The notes below the pieces were generated by a model. It worked only from the letters and a program-made list of their open reading frames with translations, was not told the origin of the DNA and searched no databases. 64,000 nt of DNA from Cordia subcordata (Eukaryota; Streptophyta; Magnoliopsida; Boraginales; Cordiaceae): the NCBI GenBank assembly GCA_028554755.1, contig JAPTOF010000012.1, positions 2,312,501 through 2,376,500 of the forward strand, written 5' to 3'. Position numbers and translations under genes: made by a program. This document shows, piece after piece, positions 21,501-32,870 of the stretch. Numbering within the stretch: the first letter of the stretch is position 1; each line of letters opens with the position of its first letter.

Positions 21501-24500
21501 GTTTGTCTTCTTTTCTTTTTCACCCTTGTTCTTGAAGTCATCTTCCTGGTTAAGAGAAGTAGGAATTGAGACCATATTGAGTTGCTCAGACTTTCCTTCT
21601 AGTGCTTATGCTTTGAGTGAACTAAAATAGAGAGCTAATGTTTGTTGCACTCATTGCCATCTCAATAAGCCCTTAACTTTGCCATTAATAGGCAAGGTTT
21701 AACACTTCTAGTGATAAAGTATTAAGTCAGGTATGCTACAAAGTGATGAAGCTTGACTGAGCTAGTCACATGGCTGTTAAATGCCAGCTGTAATATTAGT
21801 TAGGATGATGAGCTGTCAAGTAGTTATAGATATTTCTGTATCAGTGGTTAGTTAACAACTAACTACAATAGCTTGTAGACGATTCAAAGCTGATTGCTTA
21901 TCCAAAAATACTTGTAAAATCTACATATTTAGAATGCAATGAATACAAGATATATTCACTCAAATTCTCTCTAAATGGTTATCAGAGCAGGTTCTCTTTG
22001 CTGCCTCAATATTTATCTTAGGGTTTCCTTGAAGCAAGAACTCTCCTGCCAACCTCCACTGCCATCATCTCAAAATTCACACACGCACACACATGATGGG
22101 GGAGCAAGGGAGAGAACTGAATCGTATTGTAAACATTCCTGAAAGGAGCAAAGTGTATGATGGGTAGGTGAGAAAGTCCATGCTGCTGACATCATTAGAA
22201 AGGGGGATAATCTTAAGGCCGAGGATCTTAAATAATTGCCTCATCTAAAAGTTTAAGATGTTAGCCTTGCACGTGAACATGTTTGAGTGGCTGCAATACT
22301 TTTTTCTATGTGAGAGGGATTGTATATTCTAATAGAGGAGATATCAGTGGAAGAACTGACTCATTGTTTTACCTCAAGGTTTGTGAAAGAGTCCAGTTCA
22401 CTAGTTAGTGGCACACTAACTATTGCTGGGATAACTCAGTAAGGCTATTAGGCTACTAATGAGAGTCTAGTGTTGTGACCTTTTTGAACATCAACAAGCT
22501 GTCCTAGGTCAAGCTTTGGGAGCATGTGAGCAGAGCTCATGGACAAAAATGAGCATTCCAGCTGCTTAATGAGACAGTTCCATGTCTTACACTGTTTAAG
22601 TAGCAGCCTTGTTCGAAGGAATTCTTTTGAGACCTGGTTAATTGATAGTGGCCCGGGCCCTTCTTACCTGATGTTAATTCAATGGGAAGTCGATGGGTAA
22701 TGTCTTAATCAAATGCCTAGTGGTTCTGTTGTGCATATTTATCCTCGAAAATATGTGAGCATTTAGATGTTTTTAGAGTTTGAATATGTTGATATATGGT
22801 TTTGCAGTTACATCTGTGCGAAAATAAGATATTTTGGCATTTCATATGAGGATGTGCAAAATTCACAATGTTGTTATTTAGAACAATGTTGAATTTCTTA
22901 AGTAGACTCTAGTGAATAGACAAATAGGAGGAGGAGATCAATATTGATTGTATCCTGACTTCATTAGAGCTTGTATTGAGACGTGTTCATTTGGTCAGTT
23001 TAGGATAAATCTGGAATTGGTCAGATTTTGGGCAGGCTGAACCCTTTTGCAAATCCCATCAAGTGCGACCCCTTTAGTGTTCTTTAACATCTATGTTTAG
23101 TTTCGTGCTTCTACTGAATTCAAATCATATACTTAACTACGGTACGTCATATTTTAGTTATTGAAATTCTTTGTGATATTCAAGGTCAAGCTTGCATTTC
23201 TGATCTACTACATGCACTTAGCTGGCAGCTCATCTTCTTGCATCTGCTGGTATGGATCACATGGTCAGCATTTGGAATGTGTGGAGGAGAGGTCAAAAGC
23301 TAGCGCGTATTCTGAAATGTCATAATGCAGCCGTGAAAGATGTGAAGTGGTCGCAGCAGGGGCTGTTTATACTCTCTTGTGGCTATGATTGCTCCTCAAG
23401 GTTAATTGACATTGAGAAAAGCATAGAGACTCAGGTTTTCAAGGAGGATCAGATGGTTGGAGTAGTAAAATATCATCCAGATAATTTCAACCTTTTCCTC
23501 TCTGGAGGCTCAAAAGGCCTACTTAAATTATGGGATATAAGAATTGGGAAGGTAGTCCATGAATATGGGCCAAGTCTTGGGCCAATCCTCGATGTGGAAT
23601 TTACAGTTGATGCTAAACAGTTGATCTCCTCAAGTGATGTGTCAAGAAGCAACATAAGTGAAAAAGCAATCATTGTTTGGGATGTTTCACGGCAAGCTCC
23701 CCTATCAAACCAGGTAACTCCTCAACTTCTCTATTCCATCACTCTGATTTTCTAGAAGTGAAATCTTTTGATAAATCTGATACATACACTGCACATAATG
23801 GTGATGAGTGATGAACATAACAGCTGTTTCATGTTTCAATACCGTCTTTTCTGTTTCTAAACTTGATCCGGATTGTTTCAGTTTGACCTGCTTGATCAAA
23901 ATTAATTTCAACTTGTCTCGATATTCAATTTATGTAAGTTTTTTCTTGGTCAGTAGATGCTCATATAGACTATTCTACTGAAGATGATTGATACAACAAA
24001 CCCCTTTCTAATAGTTTAAACATTTAGATAAAGTGGTAACTTAATACGGTATGAGATCAAAAATACGTGCACAATAAAAAATATCCAGCCTACACGTGAG
24101 GTGAGGAGCATGTTGAAGATAATAGACAAATATAACAAACCTTTCTCTGATATATGCAATGTGCATAGTGAAGTGACTAAGTTGAGAGTTCAATGTCGGT
24201 TGGAGATGTGTGTTTCAATCATGAGTTTGTGGGCCATCTGTTGAATACATTTTGCCTACTAGGTTATGATATTCCTCTCTAATTATTGCCACACCTCAAA
24301 GGTTCATTGTTCTTATATATTTCTTTTCAGTATTCCGTCTAACTGCTACAACCAACTTACTATTTTCTTCTGTACGCTCACCTAGTTCTTAATTGTACGC
24401 ATAATTACCATTGCCATGAGCTTTCCTTTCTTCTTCGTAAATTATGCTTTTGACAATATTAGCCTCTACAAAGACAAAAGGTTGTTCAGTCAAAGTCATG

Positions 24501-25067
24501 GGAACTCAACAAACAGTATACTTACTTGGGGAAAACTGTAAGCTTTGGAAACTTGGAATTAAGTTAAGGCGGTAACAAAGGAGCTGAAAACCCTATTTAT
24601 GTGTAATGGAAAGCTTTCACTGACACACATCACAGCCTCTCTAACAAGTTTCTGAACAATTTTATAATTTCCCTTGTTAGGTCTATACAGAAGCATATAC
24701 CTGTCCCGCTGTTAGATGCCACCCTTTTGAGCCATACTTTGTTGCTCAGTCAAATGGAAACTACATAGCGATCTTCTCTTCCAAGCCTCCCTTCAAACTT
24801 GACAAGTACAAGAGATACGAGGGTCATGGTGTTTCTGGGTTCCCAATTAAGTGCAATTTCAGCTCGGACGGGAACAGAATAGCATCTGGCTCTTCAGATG
24901 GATGTGTATACTTGTATGATTCCAAATCCTCAAGACTCGTTAAAAAGATCAAGGCATTCGAGCAAGCAAGTATAGATGTTGCTTTCCATCCAGTCATGCC
25001 TAATGTCATCGCTTTGTGCAGTTGGAGCGGAGAAGTTATGGTGTTCGAATGGGCTGGTGTACCATAA
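18527..25067 (+). CDS. WD40-repeat protein, WDR25 / PRP17-like (four exons)
   Basis: Coding exons are 18527-18833, 21090-21254, 23229-23713 and 24681-25067. All introns are GT-AG, and the frame joins to 447 residues. Residues 1-100 are proline-rich and acidic, with SGRYISKRERA at 65-75. Exons 2-4 form about seven WD40 repeats, seen as GHTKSVNAVQWS, DHMVSIWNVW, HNAAVKDVKWS, GGSKGLLKLWDIR, KAIIVWDVSR, GSSDGCVYLYDS and SWSGEVMVFEW, enough for one beta-propeller. The layout matches plant homologues of human WDR25, a relative of the splicing factor PRP17. A scaffold role, perhaps in RNA processing, is likely, but the exact function is not known from sequence. The start was chosen as the first in-frame ATG giving the conserved MDLLCRAYS start. 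Introns 1 and 2 contain repeat relics. Confidence 0.9.
19265..19520 (-). repeat. Two diverged copies of a tRNA-like repeat in WD40 intron 1
   Basis: On the minus strand, copy A (about 19395-19520) reads AAAGCCAGGATAAGAGGTCC followed by TGGGTTCAAGTCC, matching a tRNA box B (GGTTCRANYCC). Copy B (about 19265-19390) has the corresponding GATTCAAGTCC. Both continue through a segment ending CTTATTCAT. The pair may derive from a tRNA-related SINE or the primer-binding region of a retrotransposon. No cloverleaf can be formed. Confidence 0.5.
21775..22760 (+). mobile_element. Decayed Ty1/copia retrotransposon 5' half in WD40 intron 2
   Basis: The segment 21775-21973 starts TGTTAA and ends CTCTCTAAA like a copia LTR. 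It is followed at 21975-21990 by TGGTTATCAGAGCAGG, a one-base-inserted version of the initiator-methionine tRNA primer site (TGGTATCAGAGC). Further in, 22635-22652 reads WLIDSG, the aspartic protease active site of copia polyproteins. Frames are broken, and no integrase, reverse transcriptase or second LTR is evident. The host gene's exons are intact on both sides. Confidence 0.65.
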
Positions 25068-26761
25068 GCTGAAGCCATTTTTCTTGTCTGAAATTTCTAT
25101 CTTTAGAGATCGAATATCAAAGCAAAACCAGCTTCGAATTCCCTATAGAATTCTTGGAAAATGTATTAAGTTCGATCCTCGCTGTGCTTCAGCACTACCT
25201 GGAATTTTGCTTATGATTTTCTTTACCCCCAGGGAAAATCATCTTTTACTTGTTGCACTGTGAATTCTACAGCAATTGAATATAAGAAAATCTTGCAGCA
25301 AAATTCTTCTTTTTAATGTGTTTTTCTAAAACGCTGCCTCTTTACTTTGCTTTCTCTTTCTGTTACTGGAAGGATAGCCATGACATTTTCGTAAAGCTAT
25401 AGCGTTATAATGCTAATAAATTATTCAAATTATTTTATAGTAGAAGTTATAAATTAACAGTTTAGATTGCAGCATTTTAAGGGGACCCAAATCCAATATT
25501 TGAATAGACGCAAACAAAATAGCTTGAGCCTCAATTAGTTTCACCAAATTTCTTTTGCCATGAAGTATATAAATTTGACAAGAAACTGTGTCATTCTGCA
25601 CGTATCATTGTCTTTGTTGGTGTAACATCAGATAAACATACGTGCAGAGCATTTCCAGAAACATCTTGAAAATTATTGGAGCCATAAAAACACATCGCGT
25701 CAATTTTCTTAGGTCAATGATATGTGTCCAAAAGAGCATTCTGTCTCCTTGTAGCATAATCGTTGAGGACCCATATGATCATTTTTTCCTTCACATTTTC
25801 CTCCTTGAATTGGAGGGATGAAAGCATAATGTTTTGTCTGCAACCAGGAAAAAAAAGTGAGAGAGACCTGAGACCTCTGGAGGCTTTTAGTCTACACAGC
25901 TGTTAAGCACCTTTGAGCCAACAGGGTCAGGTTCATTATCCATAATTACATTTTCAATTTTCTAATAACGGGATTCTGACGAGAAATTCAGCGAGCCTCG
26001 TTTCAAGGATGTCAAATTCTAAGACACTATTTTATACCGAAGAAACATGATCCTGAAAATATTTACTTCTTGATCGATTTGAATCTTCGATATGAGCAAG
26101 TTTCTCGTCTATGTTAGCACATGGCGCCAGGCTAACCCCATAGGGTTTAATTGGTCATCACATTATGCAAATTTAAGAAATTTACGTTGATCAATTATCA
26201 GCACAAAATATCCATTATCCTCTGGTGGCAAAGTATGGCTAGAAGAAGGACATAATGATGATGTGTTGAAGAAGAAAAACTAAATCAAAAATACTTGGCA
26301 GATCGGCAATGTACCACACCTGTGTCTAGATACTCCTAATCCAATACCCACTATTATTGCATATATATATGTCTCATTTAAAAGGTGGAAGCTGATGTTC
26401 ATTCATAGGAAGGAGAAGGGGGTAAAAGGATAGTTGAAACAAAGACACAATTATGGTATCGTCTCGTCCCCATTCTTCATCGAGTTCCATTTGTGGGAGA
26501 CATAGCACACCACCTCTCCTTTTCCCTATATGGGGTCAACCCAGTTGGGCTCCCAAAGTCTTCCTAATCCAACTCAGAAAAAGAACCAAAAACACACACA
26601 CAAAATACACAAGAAAAATAAACAGAAATCAAGAATTTAATCACAAAGGGGTCGGGATGTGAATGAAAAATTTATTCATGTTTTAGGTATAAGATTTTAG
26701 CTATTGAAGAGCTTTTTAGTAGTAGAGTTTTGGACAAAGTACTGTTAAATAAACGATATTA
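25068..26761. other. 3' flank of the WD40 gene and intergenic
   Basis: Contains the expected 3' untranslated region, with an AATAAA-like GCTAATAAATT at about 25410. After that there is no recognised coding or repeat. Confidence 0.5.
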
Positions 26762-26943
26762 ATTGTTTGGCCTTGTATTATTAGGAGTTGAGTTTTTAGT
26801 TATTTTTGGTATTTCATCTTTTTATTTTTTAACTTTGACTTTTGTATAAAAGGTCTTCTAGAAAAGGAACAAACAGATCAGATTTAACTTTTAAACTCAT
26901 AAAAAATATTTTCGCAAGTCTATATACTAGGCCAAACAGACTC
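26762..26943. mobile_element. Tourist-like MITE
   Basis: The left end contains TGTTTGGCCTTGTAT. The right end is the inverted TATACTAGGCCAAACA, then GACTC. TTA occurs at both borders (26759-26761 and 26944-26946), as expected for PIF/Harbinger elements. The left end seems to have lost a few terminal bases. No coding. Confidence 0.55.
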
Positions 26944-27839
26944 TTAATACTAGCAAAATAGATATTATGCTCAACTAAATCGCACCATGTCTCTTTTAAA
27001 CAAAATCATGAATCCCAGAAAATTTAGACCCTAATACGCATAGACTTCGATATGTTGAAGCACTTGGTAGACAATCCAGCAATCTCAAATTCAAGAAAGG
27101 TCCACCACCCTTTATCTGAAACTGTTTCTAATGGAAAATATGGTAAGCCCTGAACCAACACAAAAGAAGAAAACACTGCTATGCTACCTATTCAGCCTAT
27201 GCAGATTATTATATGTTCAACTCCTGCATGAATGTGTTCCCCATATTGCCTGGTCCAATTCAAGTCTACGTTTCCCCAACAGATCTCACTCTCATTTATA
27301 CACCAATTCTTGAGGAACAAATGGAAAGTTGAAGGACAAGAGAAAAAGAAAGTCACTTGGGAAAAAAGGAAAGCACAAAGTATGCCCCCCATCCATATGA
27401 CTTGAATCATCACCATGCAAAAAAGAGATTTTTTTTTTAAAAACTTTTTAGAGGGTTTTTTTTTCTTTTTTCCTTTTCTTTTTTTGGGTGGTCAAGCAGG
27501 TGTTTCTTTCTTGTCTGTGTCCCACAGGCTGCCCTCAGAGGGGACATGAAACGATGGGCCAAAAGGTTTTTATTATCTTCCAAGAACCAATAATCAAATT
27601 TCTAAATGATCATAAAAAGGTGTTACTATTTATGCTTGATTAGAGAGCAGGAATCAAAATTCTTTGCAGAATCAGTCAAAAGCTTTTTTATAACAGCGGA
27701 AGTTTAGTGCTTTAATTAGAGCCACAATATGCTAATCTTTTGATATATTCCTTGGAACAACGACGGTTTAAAAAGGGCACTAAGCTATGTTATCAGCGTA
27801 ATATAAAATAAGAAGATATAATATGGTTATAAAATAATA
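26944..27839. other. Intergenic, no gene recognised
   Basis: There are scattered short open frames only. A poly-T/poly-C-rich segment lies at about 27430-27490, followed by a short GC-richer patch near 27500-27575 of unknown nature. Confidence 0.5.
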
Positions 27840-28278
27840 TCAGATAAAATGCATGTTACTCTTTATAATTTATCAAATTAGTTATTTATCCTTATATTTT
27901 TTTATACTTAACTAATGCGTTATCATGATTTTCTAAAAAGTGACGTATGATCCACTTCTATCACACTTTCTCTCCAACTTGATATAAATTCATTACACAA
28001 TTCTTGTATGCAAATATGGAAATAAATTTTGACGAAATATCTCTTCTTCTAATGAATAATTAGCTACTTATCACCATAAAATTGTTTAAATAGCTCCTTA
28101 TCCCCTGACTGTTATAGTTTTTTTTTGCAATAATCTTGTTAACAAAATCAAGGAAACAATGAAAAAGGTGTGCCAACTACTGAAAAATATAAGGGGGCTA
28201 TTAGTATATTTTGTAAAATAGAGACATTAGTAATAAATTAGACAAATTACAAGAGGTAACGTGTATTTTATTCAGTGA
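27840..28278. mobile_element. MITE-like element with about 45-bp inverted ends
   Basis: The left end reads GATAAAATGCATGTTACTCT then TTATAATTTATCAAATTAG. The right end, reverse-complemented, reads GAATAAAATACACGTTACCT then CTTGTAATTTGTCTAATTTA. No target duplication is clear. The terminal phrase GATAAAATG...CTTTATAATTTATC is also seen in repeats at 35002, 44700 and 57190. Confidence 0.5.
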
Positions 28279-30048
28279 TCTAAAATGACAAAAGATGTGT
28301 GGAGTAAGAATCACCAAATGCAATCAGAAACTTATTGGCAAATGATATAAGCAGAGTCTCTTCCCTAAGAATAATCAACTAGTAACATCGGCACGACCTT
28401 ACTTTTTCTTTTCACAAAAGAAATCCAACGCTCCTTTATGCTTATTTATTCTTTCTTTGCTTAGATCTTCTCATATTTCCAACTTTAACATTATCCTCTC
28501 CTACGTGCTTAGGTCATGATCAAAACCTATAGGCAACACAATAAAAAGCTATCAACTTCCTTTCAACACTGACCTTCAAAAGTGAGCAGACAATGCATAC
28601 TATTAGTAATATACCATGTGGTTTGTGGCCACAATCAAAGACACCCTATTTGGCCCCTTCTTTTTTCTTTGTTTCCCCCTTGTTAACGCGTAATTAATTG
28701 AACTTGGCCATGGCCAACAATTAAATGATGTTTTATTCATATGGTTTCTTTCCAATTTAGGAAAATATATACCTTGCTATAGTATTCTTTTCATACGCCA
28801 TAAACATATCTAACTCTAATCTAAAAAATAGGCATACTTAATTAATTGAAACCATAGACATGTTTTGATATCATGCTGTTGTGTGCTCCACACAGCTGAG
28901 ACAAAGCATAATTACAAATCTAAGCTCTTGTTTCTAACGAGGATTTTCAAAGTTTAATCATCTCTTTTTGGTGTTTAAACAACGTTGTCGGGTTGATGCT
29001 TAGATATCTTCTTAGATATATGTCATTTCTTACAAAGTCTTTTAAGAGAATCATTATTCTATATATCTGCATGGAAACTTAGGCAACTTGAGATTACGAG
29101 ATAGATTATTCTTAAATTTTTTGTTTAGTACATAGAATGAAGAAGAAACATTAATTTCCATGCAATTATAGCACTTCTTGAAAATGCATGGACACAAGCC
29201 ATGATATCTTTCAAAATTTCCTGTTCCTTGAATACCTCTCCTTATGTGACAATACCACTTGTTCTCAAATCTTAAATGTGCAACTTTAATCAATAATGAG
29301 AGCATAGTAGACATGTGGTGACAGACAATAATTTCATATGATATTCAAGCAAGGGGCAAAATTAAAGTCTACAAGATTGGTAGTCCAGGGACGATTAGCT
29401 CAGTAGAGTGCTTATGATTCCGAAGGTGAAAAGAATTGCTCATGTCTTGGATAACAATTGTAGTAAACTCAAATCACTAGAAGGTGTGCACATACAAATC
29501 TTACATAGAAGTAATATGGGAAGGTGTTATAACTTACAAGTGTGACCCCAAAATGGCTTCCCAATTTGGTCATTAATTGGAATCCCTAAATGATTAGATG
29601 TTTACTTCTGCAATAGAACTCCTATATCTTCACCATGACGACTTATTAAAGATTCTAAGAGGGTATAGCATCGTTCTTGCTTAATTTCCCAGGTTTAGAA
29701 GATTTGACCATAAATGACATTACATAAGTTTAATGTTTGATGTTATTCCTTAAATTCTCCTTTTCTATATACGGAAGAAACTCATGCATTGACCATCAAA
29801 ATTTTCATTTACGTACTAAAGAGCGAAGTAGTTTAGAAGTGACATATAAGAATGTTCGTATATATTGTAGCTATCAATTCATAGTTCCTTAAACTTATCA
29901 TAGTCAAAACTTACTTTAGGGTAAAATGGACATTCTGCCCCTCCTATTTCCTAAGCGCATGGTTAATTATAGCTGATTATCCCTATGGTTTAAAACTCAT
30001 CATATATTACCCCTTGTGCTTCAAAAAGTGACATATAATTTCCTATGT
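28279..30048. other. Intergenic, no gene recognised
   Basis: AT-rich DNA. A short tRNA box A-like phrase (TTAGCTCAGTAGAGTGC) lies at about 29394, but no tRNA can be folded. A fragment GGGTAAAATGGACATTCTGC at about 29920-29940 and the following 100 bp resemble the dispersed GATAAAATG family. Confidence 0.5.
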
Positions 30049-30894
30049 AACTACCACATTTGTCACTTTGTGCAATGCTTGAAAATTGTTACAAGAAAGC
30101 TTAAAAATTATTGGAAATGATTTTATGCAATGGTTTTGTTTCCGTTGAATATGCTCTCGTTGTCTATTCTTTATTGCAATGGTTTTATAAATAAACTGCA
30201 ATAATAAAAAGACCATTGCAATTGACACTTTTAGTAATATCTCAAGATTATGTAATAATTATTTTTGCATTTGCAACATTTTAAATAGTAATAGCAGTGG
30301 TTTCATACTTTTTTGTAACCATTTTTGTTGGTTATAGCAATGGTTTTCAAAAGTATAAGCAATAGTTTTTTACAGGTGCAAGTTAGTCATTGTTTAAAAA
30401 AAAAAAAGCATTCTTCTTTTTCTATTAAGGAGTGAGGCTTGAATCTATGACCATTTGATACTTAACTCTAATATTATATTAAAGCGACCATCTCATCAAA
30501 AAGACAAAAGTATTAGTTTTTAGATGATGGCTAAAAAACTACTACAAAGAAGCTAACTACTACTATACTTTTTTAAAAGTATTGCAAAAAATATTAGTTT
30601 TAGATAATGGTTCCATTACAAAAAATATTGATTTTTGAGCAATGGTTACAAAAATATTGCAAAAAGCTAGCTATTGCAACAATTTTATAAAAGCATAGCA
30701 AAAAGTATTGGTTTTTGGGCAACGATTATAGAGCTATTGCAAAAAAATTAATTATTGTAACAGTTTTATAAAAGCATTGCAAAATGTGTTGGTTTTTAGA
30801 CAACAATAGAAAAACTATTGCAAAAAGTTAACTATTGTGACGGTTTTTTGTAAGTTCAATGAAAGTGTTGCAATAAAGTAAAAATGTGGTAGTG
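30049..30894. mobile_element. Non-autonomous CACTA (En/Spm-type) element
   Basis: The right end reads GTGGTAGTG, which inverted is CACTACCACATTTTTACTTT. The left end at 30049 reads AACTACCACATTTGTCACTT, matching except that CA has become AA. Both ends continue into subterminal motifs, GTGCAATGC on the left and TTGCAACAC on the right. The interior carries many copies of TTGCAA, CAATGGTT and CTATTGCAA in both orientations, the kind of subterminal repeats bound by CACTA transposases. No transposase is encoded in the 846 bp. A clean 3-bp target duplication was not seen. Confidence 0.7.
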
Positions 30895-31000
30895 TACCTT
30901 ATTAATTTTTTTTTTGTCTAGATTCACTTATTGTACGTTATAATCGCCCTATATATATACAAAACAACGGTTAGATAATATTGGCAGAAAAAGAAAATTG

Positions 31001-31161
31001 TACCACTTTTTGAAAAGTAGAAAAGGAGTAATATATATGGTATATATGTTTTGAAAACACAGGTGGTTAATTAATAAGAATTATACCACTTTTTGAAAAG
31101 TAGAAAAGGAGTAATATATATGGTATATATGTTTTGAAAACACAGGTGGTTAATTAATAAG
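31001..31161. repeat. Perfect tandem duplication, period 83 bp
   Basis: TACCACTTTTTGAAAAGTAG at 31001 recurs at 31084. The two copies match over the whole 78 bp I compared, ending TTAATTAATAAG. The perfect identity suggests a recent event or strong correction. Confidence 0.9.
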
Positions 31162-31359
31162 CTAATTAAACAAACATTAATTAGATAAACTACTTAAGAG
31201 TAAAGTGTCACATTTTAAAAAGTACATATGATAAATTTCAAAATACAAATAAATAATTAACTAGTTAGACAAATCATAAATGACATCGTACATTTCATCC
31301 TTCAATTTATAATTAATTAGGACGTACATGTATTTTCCCCATCACCATCCAACCTCAAC

Positions 31360-31573
31360 AGCCCCCAGGGGCATAGGTAAGTTGATAAGTGGCCAGGTGA
31401 TTGGGGTGGAAACACTCCGACAATGCGGGTTCGAATCCGTGTGGCGGCAGTTCCCTGCTGAAATATTGTGGGGGCTGCTGCTGGGTTCGTGACCCGTTGA
31501 TCCTCTCCCTGGCAGGGTTGCCCCTCATGCACATCCCTGATTTACATCCCACCTGGTCATGGGGCCTCTGGCA
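31360..31573 (+). mobile_element. tRNA-derived SINE
   Basis: A compact GC-richer block contains a perfect RNA polymerase III box B (GGTTCGAATCC, 31428-31438). A box A-like segment lies about 40-55 bp upstream (TAGGTAAGTTGATAAGTGG, about 31374-31392). The spacing fits an internal tRNA-type promoter. The body (ATATTGTGGGGGCTGCTGCT to CCCACCTGGTCATGGGGC) is not coding. Plant SINEs have this design. Exact ends and target duplication are not resolved. Confidence 0.65.
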
Positions 31574-32253
31574 TAAGTGAGAAACCATTGAACTTTCTCT
31601 TCTTTTTAAGTCCCTGGAACTTTCCCAGTAATAATTCTCCATCGAAAGTGTACTATGGACATCAAAAGCATGACACAGTGGTCTTCAATATATTTCCGAA
31701 GCACTTCACCGACAAGTATACGCAGCAATAGCTACAGCACAAAGACCACTGTTGCAACCCTATAATCATGCACCAAATTATCAGTAAGGATGAAAAGAGA
31801 GTACAAATATATGAAGTTGAGGCACCCACTTTAATTACTCGTAACGGTAAATAGAATCATCATGCTTAATTAATCTTGAAAGTTGAAAGTAAGTATGAAA
31901 ATAAAGCCAAAAATAAGCTACACATGCATGCGCATGAAAAAGCCCAAGATTTTTTTTGGCAAACATCTTTTTATATCTCACTCCCTTTGATTTGACTTGT
32001 ATGGATACCATAAACGTACAGAAGAATTTGCAAGGTATCAGAAGGATTCCACCGAGACTCCAATCCCGGACCCAAATCAGTAAGAATTCGAAAATTAAAT
32101 CTCTTTCTTGATATTATGATATTATAATATTATAACGTAATTCATATGTTGTGACTTTCATATGACAATTTCTGAAAAATGGTGGGAAGGCCCTTAAATC
32201 ACATGTTCTCCATATTATTGTCTCCAAATTACATTTTGAGATGGATTAATTCA
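31574..32253. other. Intergenic, no gene recognised
   Basis: No coding or repeat recognised. Confidence 0.5.
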
Positions 32254-32261
32254 TGTGACTC
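32254..32261. repeat. 8-bp target-site duplication, left copy
   Basis: TGTGACTC precedes the hAT-like element and is repeated exactly at 32863-32870. Confidence 0.75.
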
Positions 32262-32862
32262 TAGTGTTTTAAAAAGTGGAGCGGCTGGTGAACTGGTCAT
32301 CTTACTAGTTTTTGAGTTAATTGGTCCAATTGGTCGAACTAGTGGTCTAACTACATTGACGCCTGCATGACATTATCTTCATCTCTTCACCTTGTATGTA
32401 TCTAATAAAAAATAAAAGTTAAAGAAGAACATGATTTATGTATATAAATATTTATAAAAAAAGACCTAAATACATGACAATGTCTCAAAAATAAGATAAA
32501 TAACCGTGTTGCTGGGGTTGTTGAATAATGAACGAGCCAAGAAAAAAATGAAAAGTCAAAACTAAAACCCTATTATGCGACTACTAATTGCATGCAAATA
32601 ATATGTTTTGTTTTCTTATTTACACCCTTCCTCCCCTCTTTAGGCTCTTTTAGGTTGGTGCCTGGTGGTGATTAAGCCCAAGAAACTAAAATAACAAAGT
32701 TACGTGAAATCATGATCAATCGGTCTATTTGAGTTGGTCGGTTCGCTGATCTTGACTGGGCTTTTCTGGAAACCTTTTTTGGCTTATAGATGCTGTGCGA
32801 CCAACTTGTTTCATTGGTTCCTAGTCGGACCGCTTGATTCAGTCCGATTTTAAAAATACAGT
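32262..32862. mobile_element. Non-autonomous hAT-like element
   Basis: The element begins TAGTGTTTTAAAAAGTGGAG and ends CGATTTTAAAAATACAGT, imperfect inverted ends of the kind seen in plant hAT elements (CAGTGTTTTAAAA). It is flanked by an exact 8-bp duplication TGTGACTC, the hAT signature. Both subterminal regions are rich in GGTC/GGTTCG phrases (for example GGTCCAATTGGTCGAACTAG and GGTCGGTTCG). The middle is AT-rich and non-coding. Confidence 0.7.
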
Positions 32863-32870
32863 TGTGACTC
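32863..32870. repeat. 8-bp target-site duplication, right copy
   Basis: TGTGACTC, identical to 32254-32261. Confidence 0.75.

Noticed and set aside
29388..29462. tRNA-like phrase TTAGCTCAGTAGAGTGC
   Set aside because: Only the box A-like part is present. There is no box B, anticodon arm or acceptor pairing, so it is not a tRNA gene.
31317..31642. Minus-strand frames of 71 and 95 codons
   Set aside because: They are readings through the SINE body on the wrong strand.
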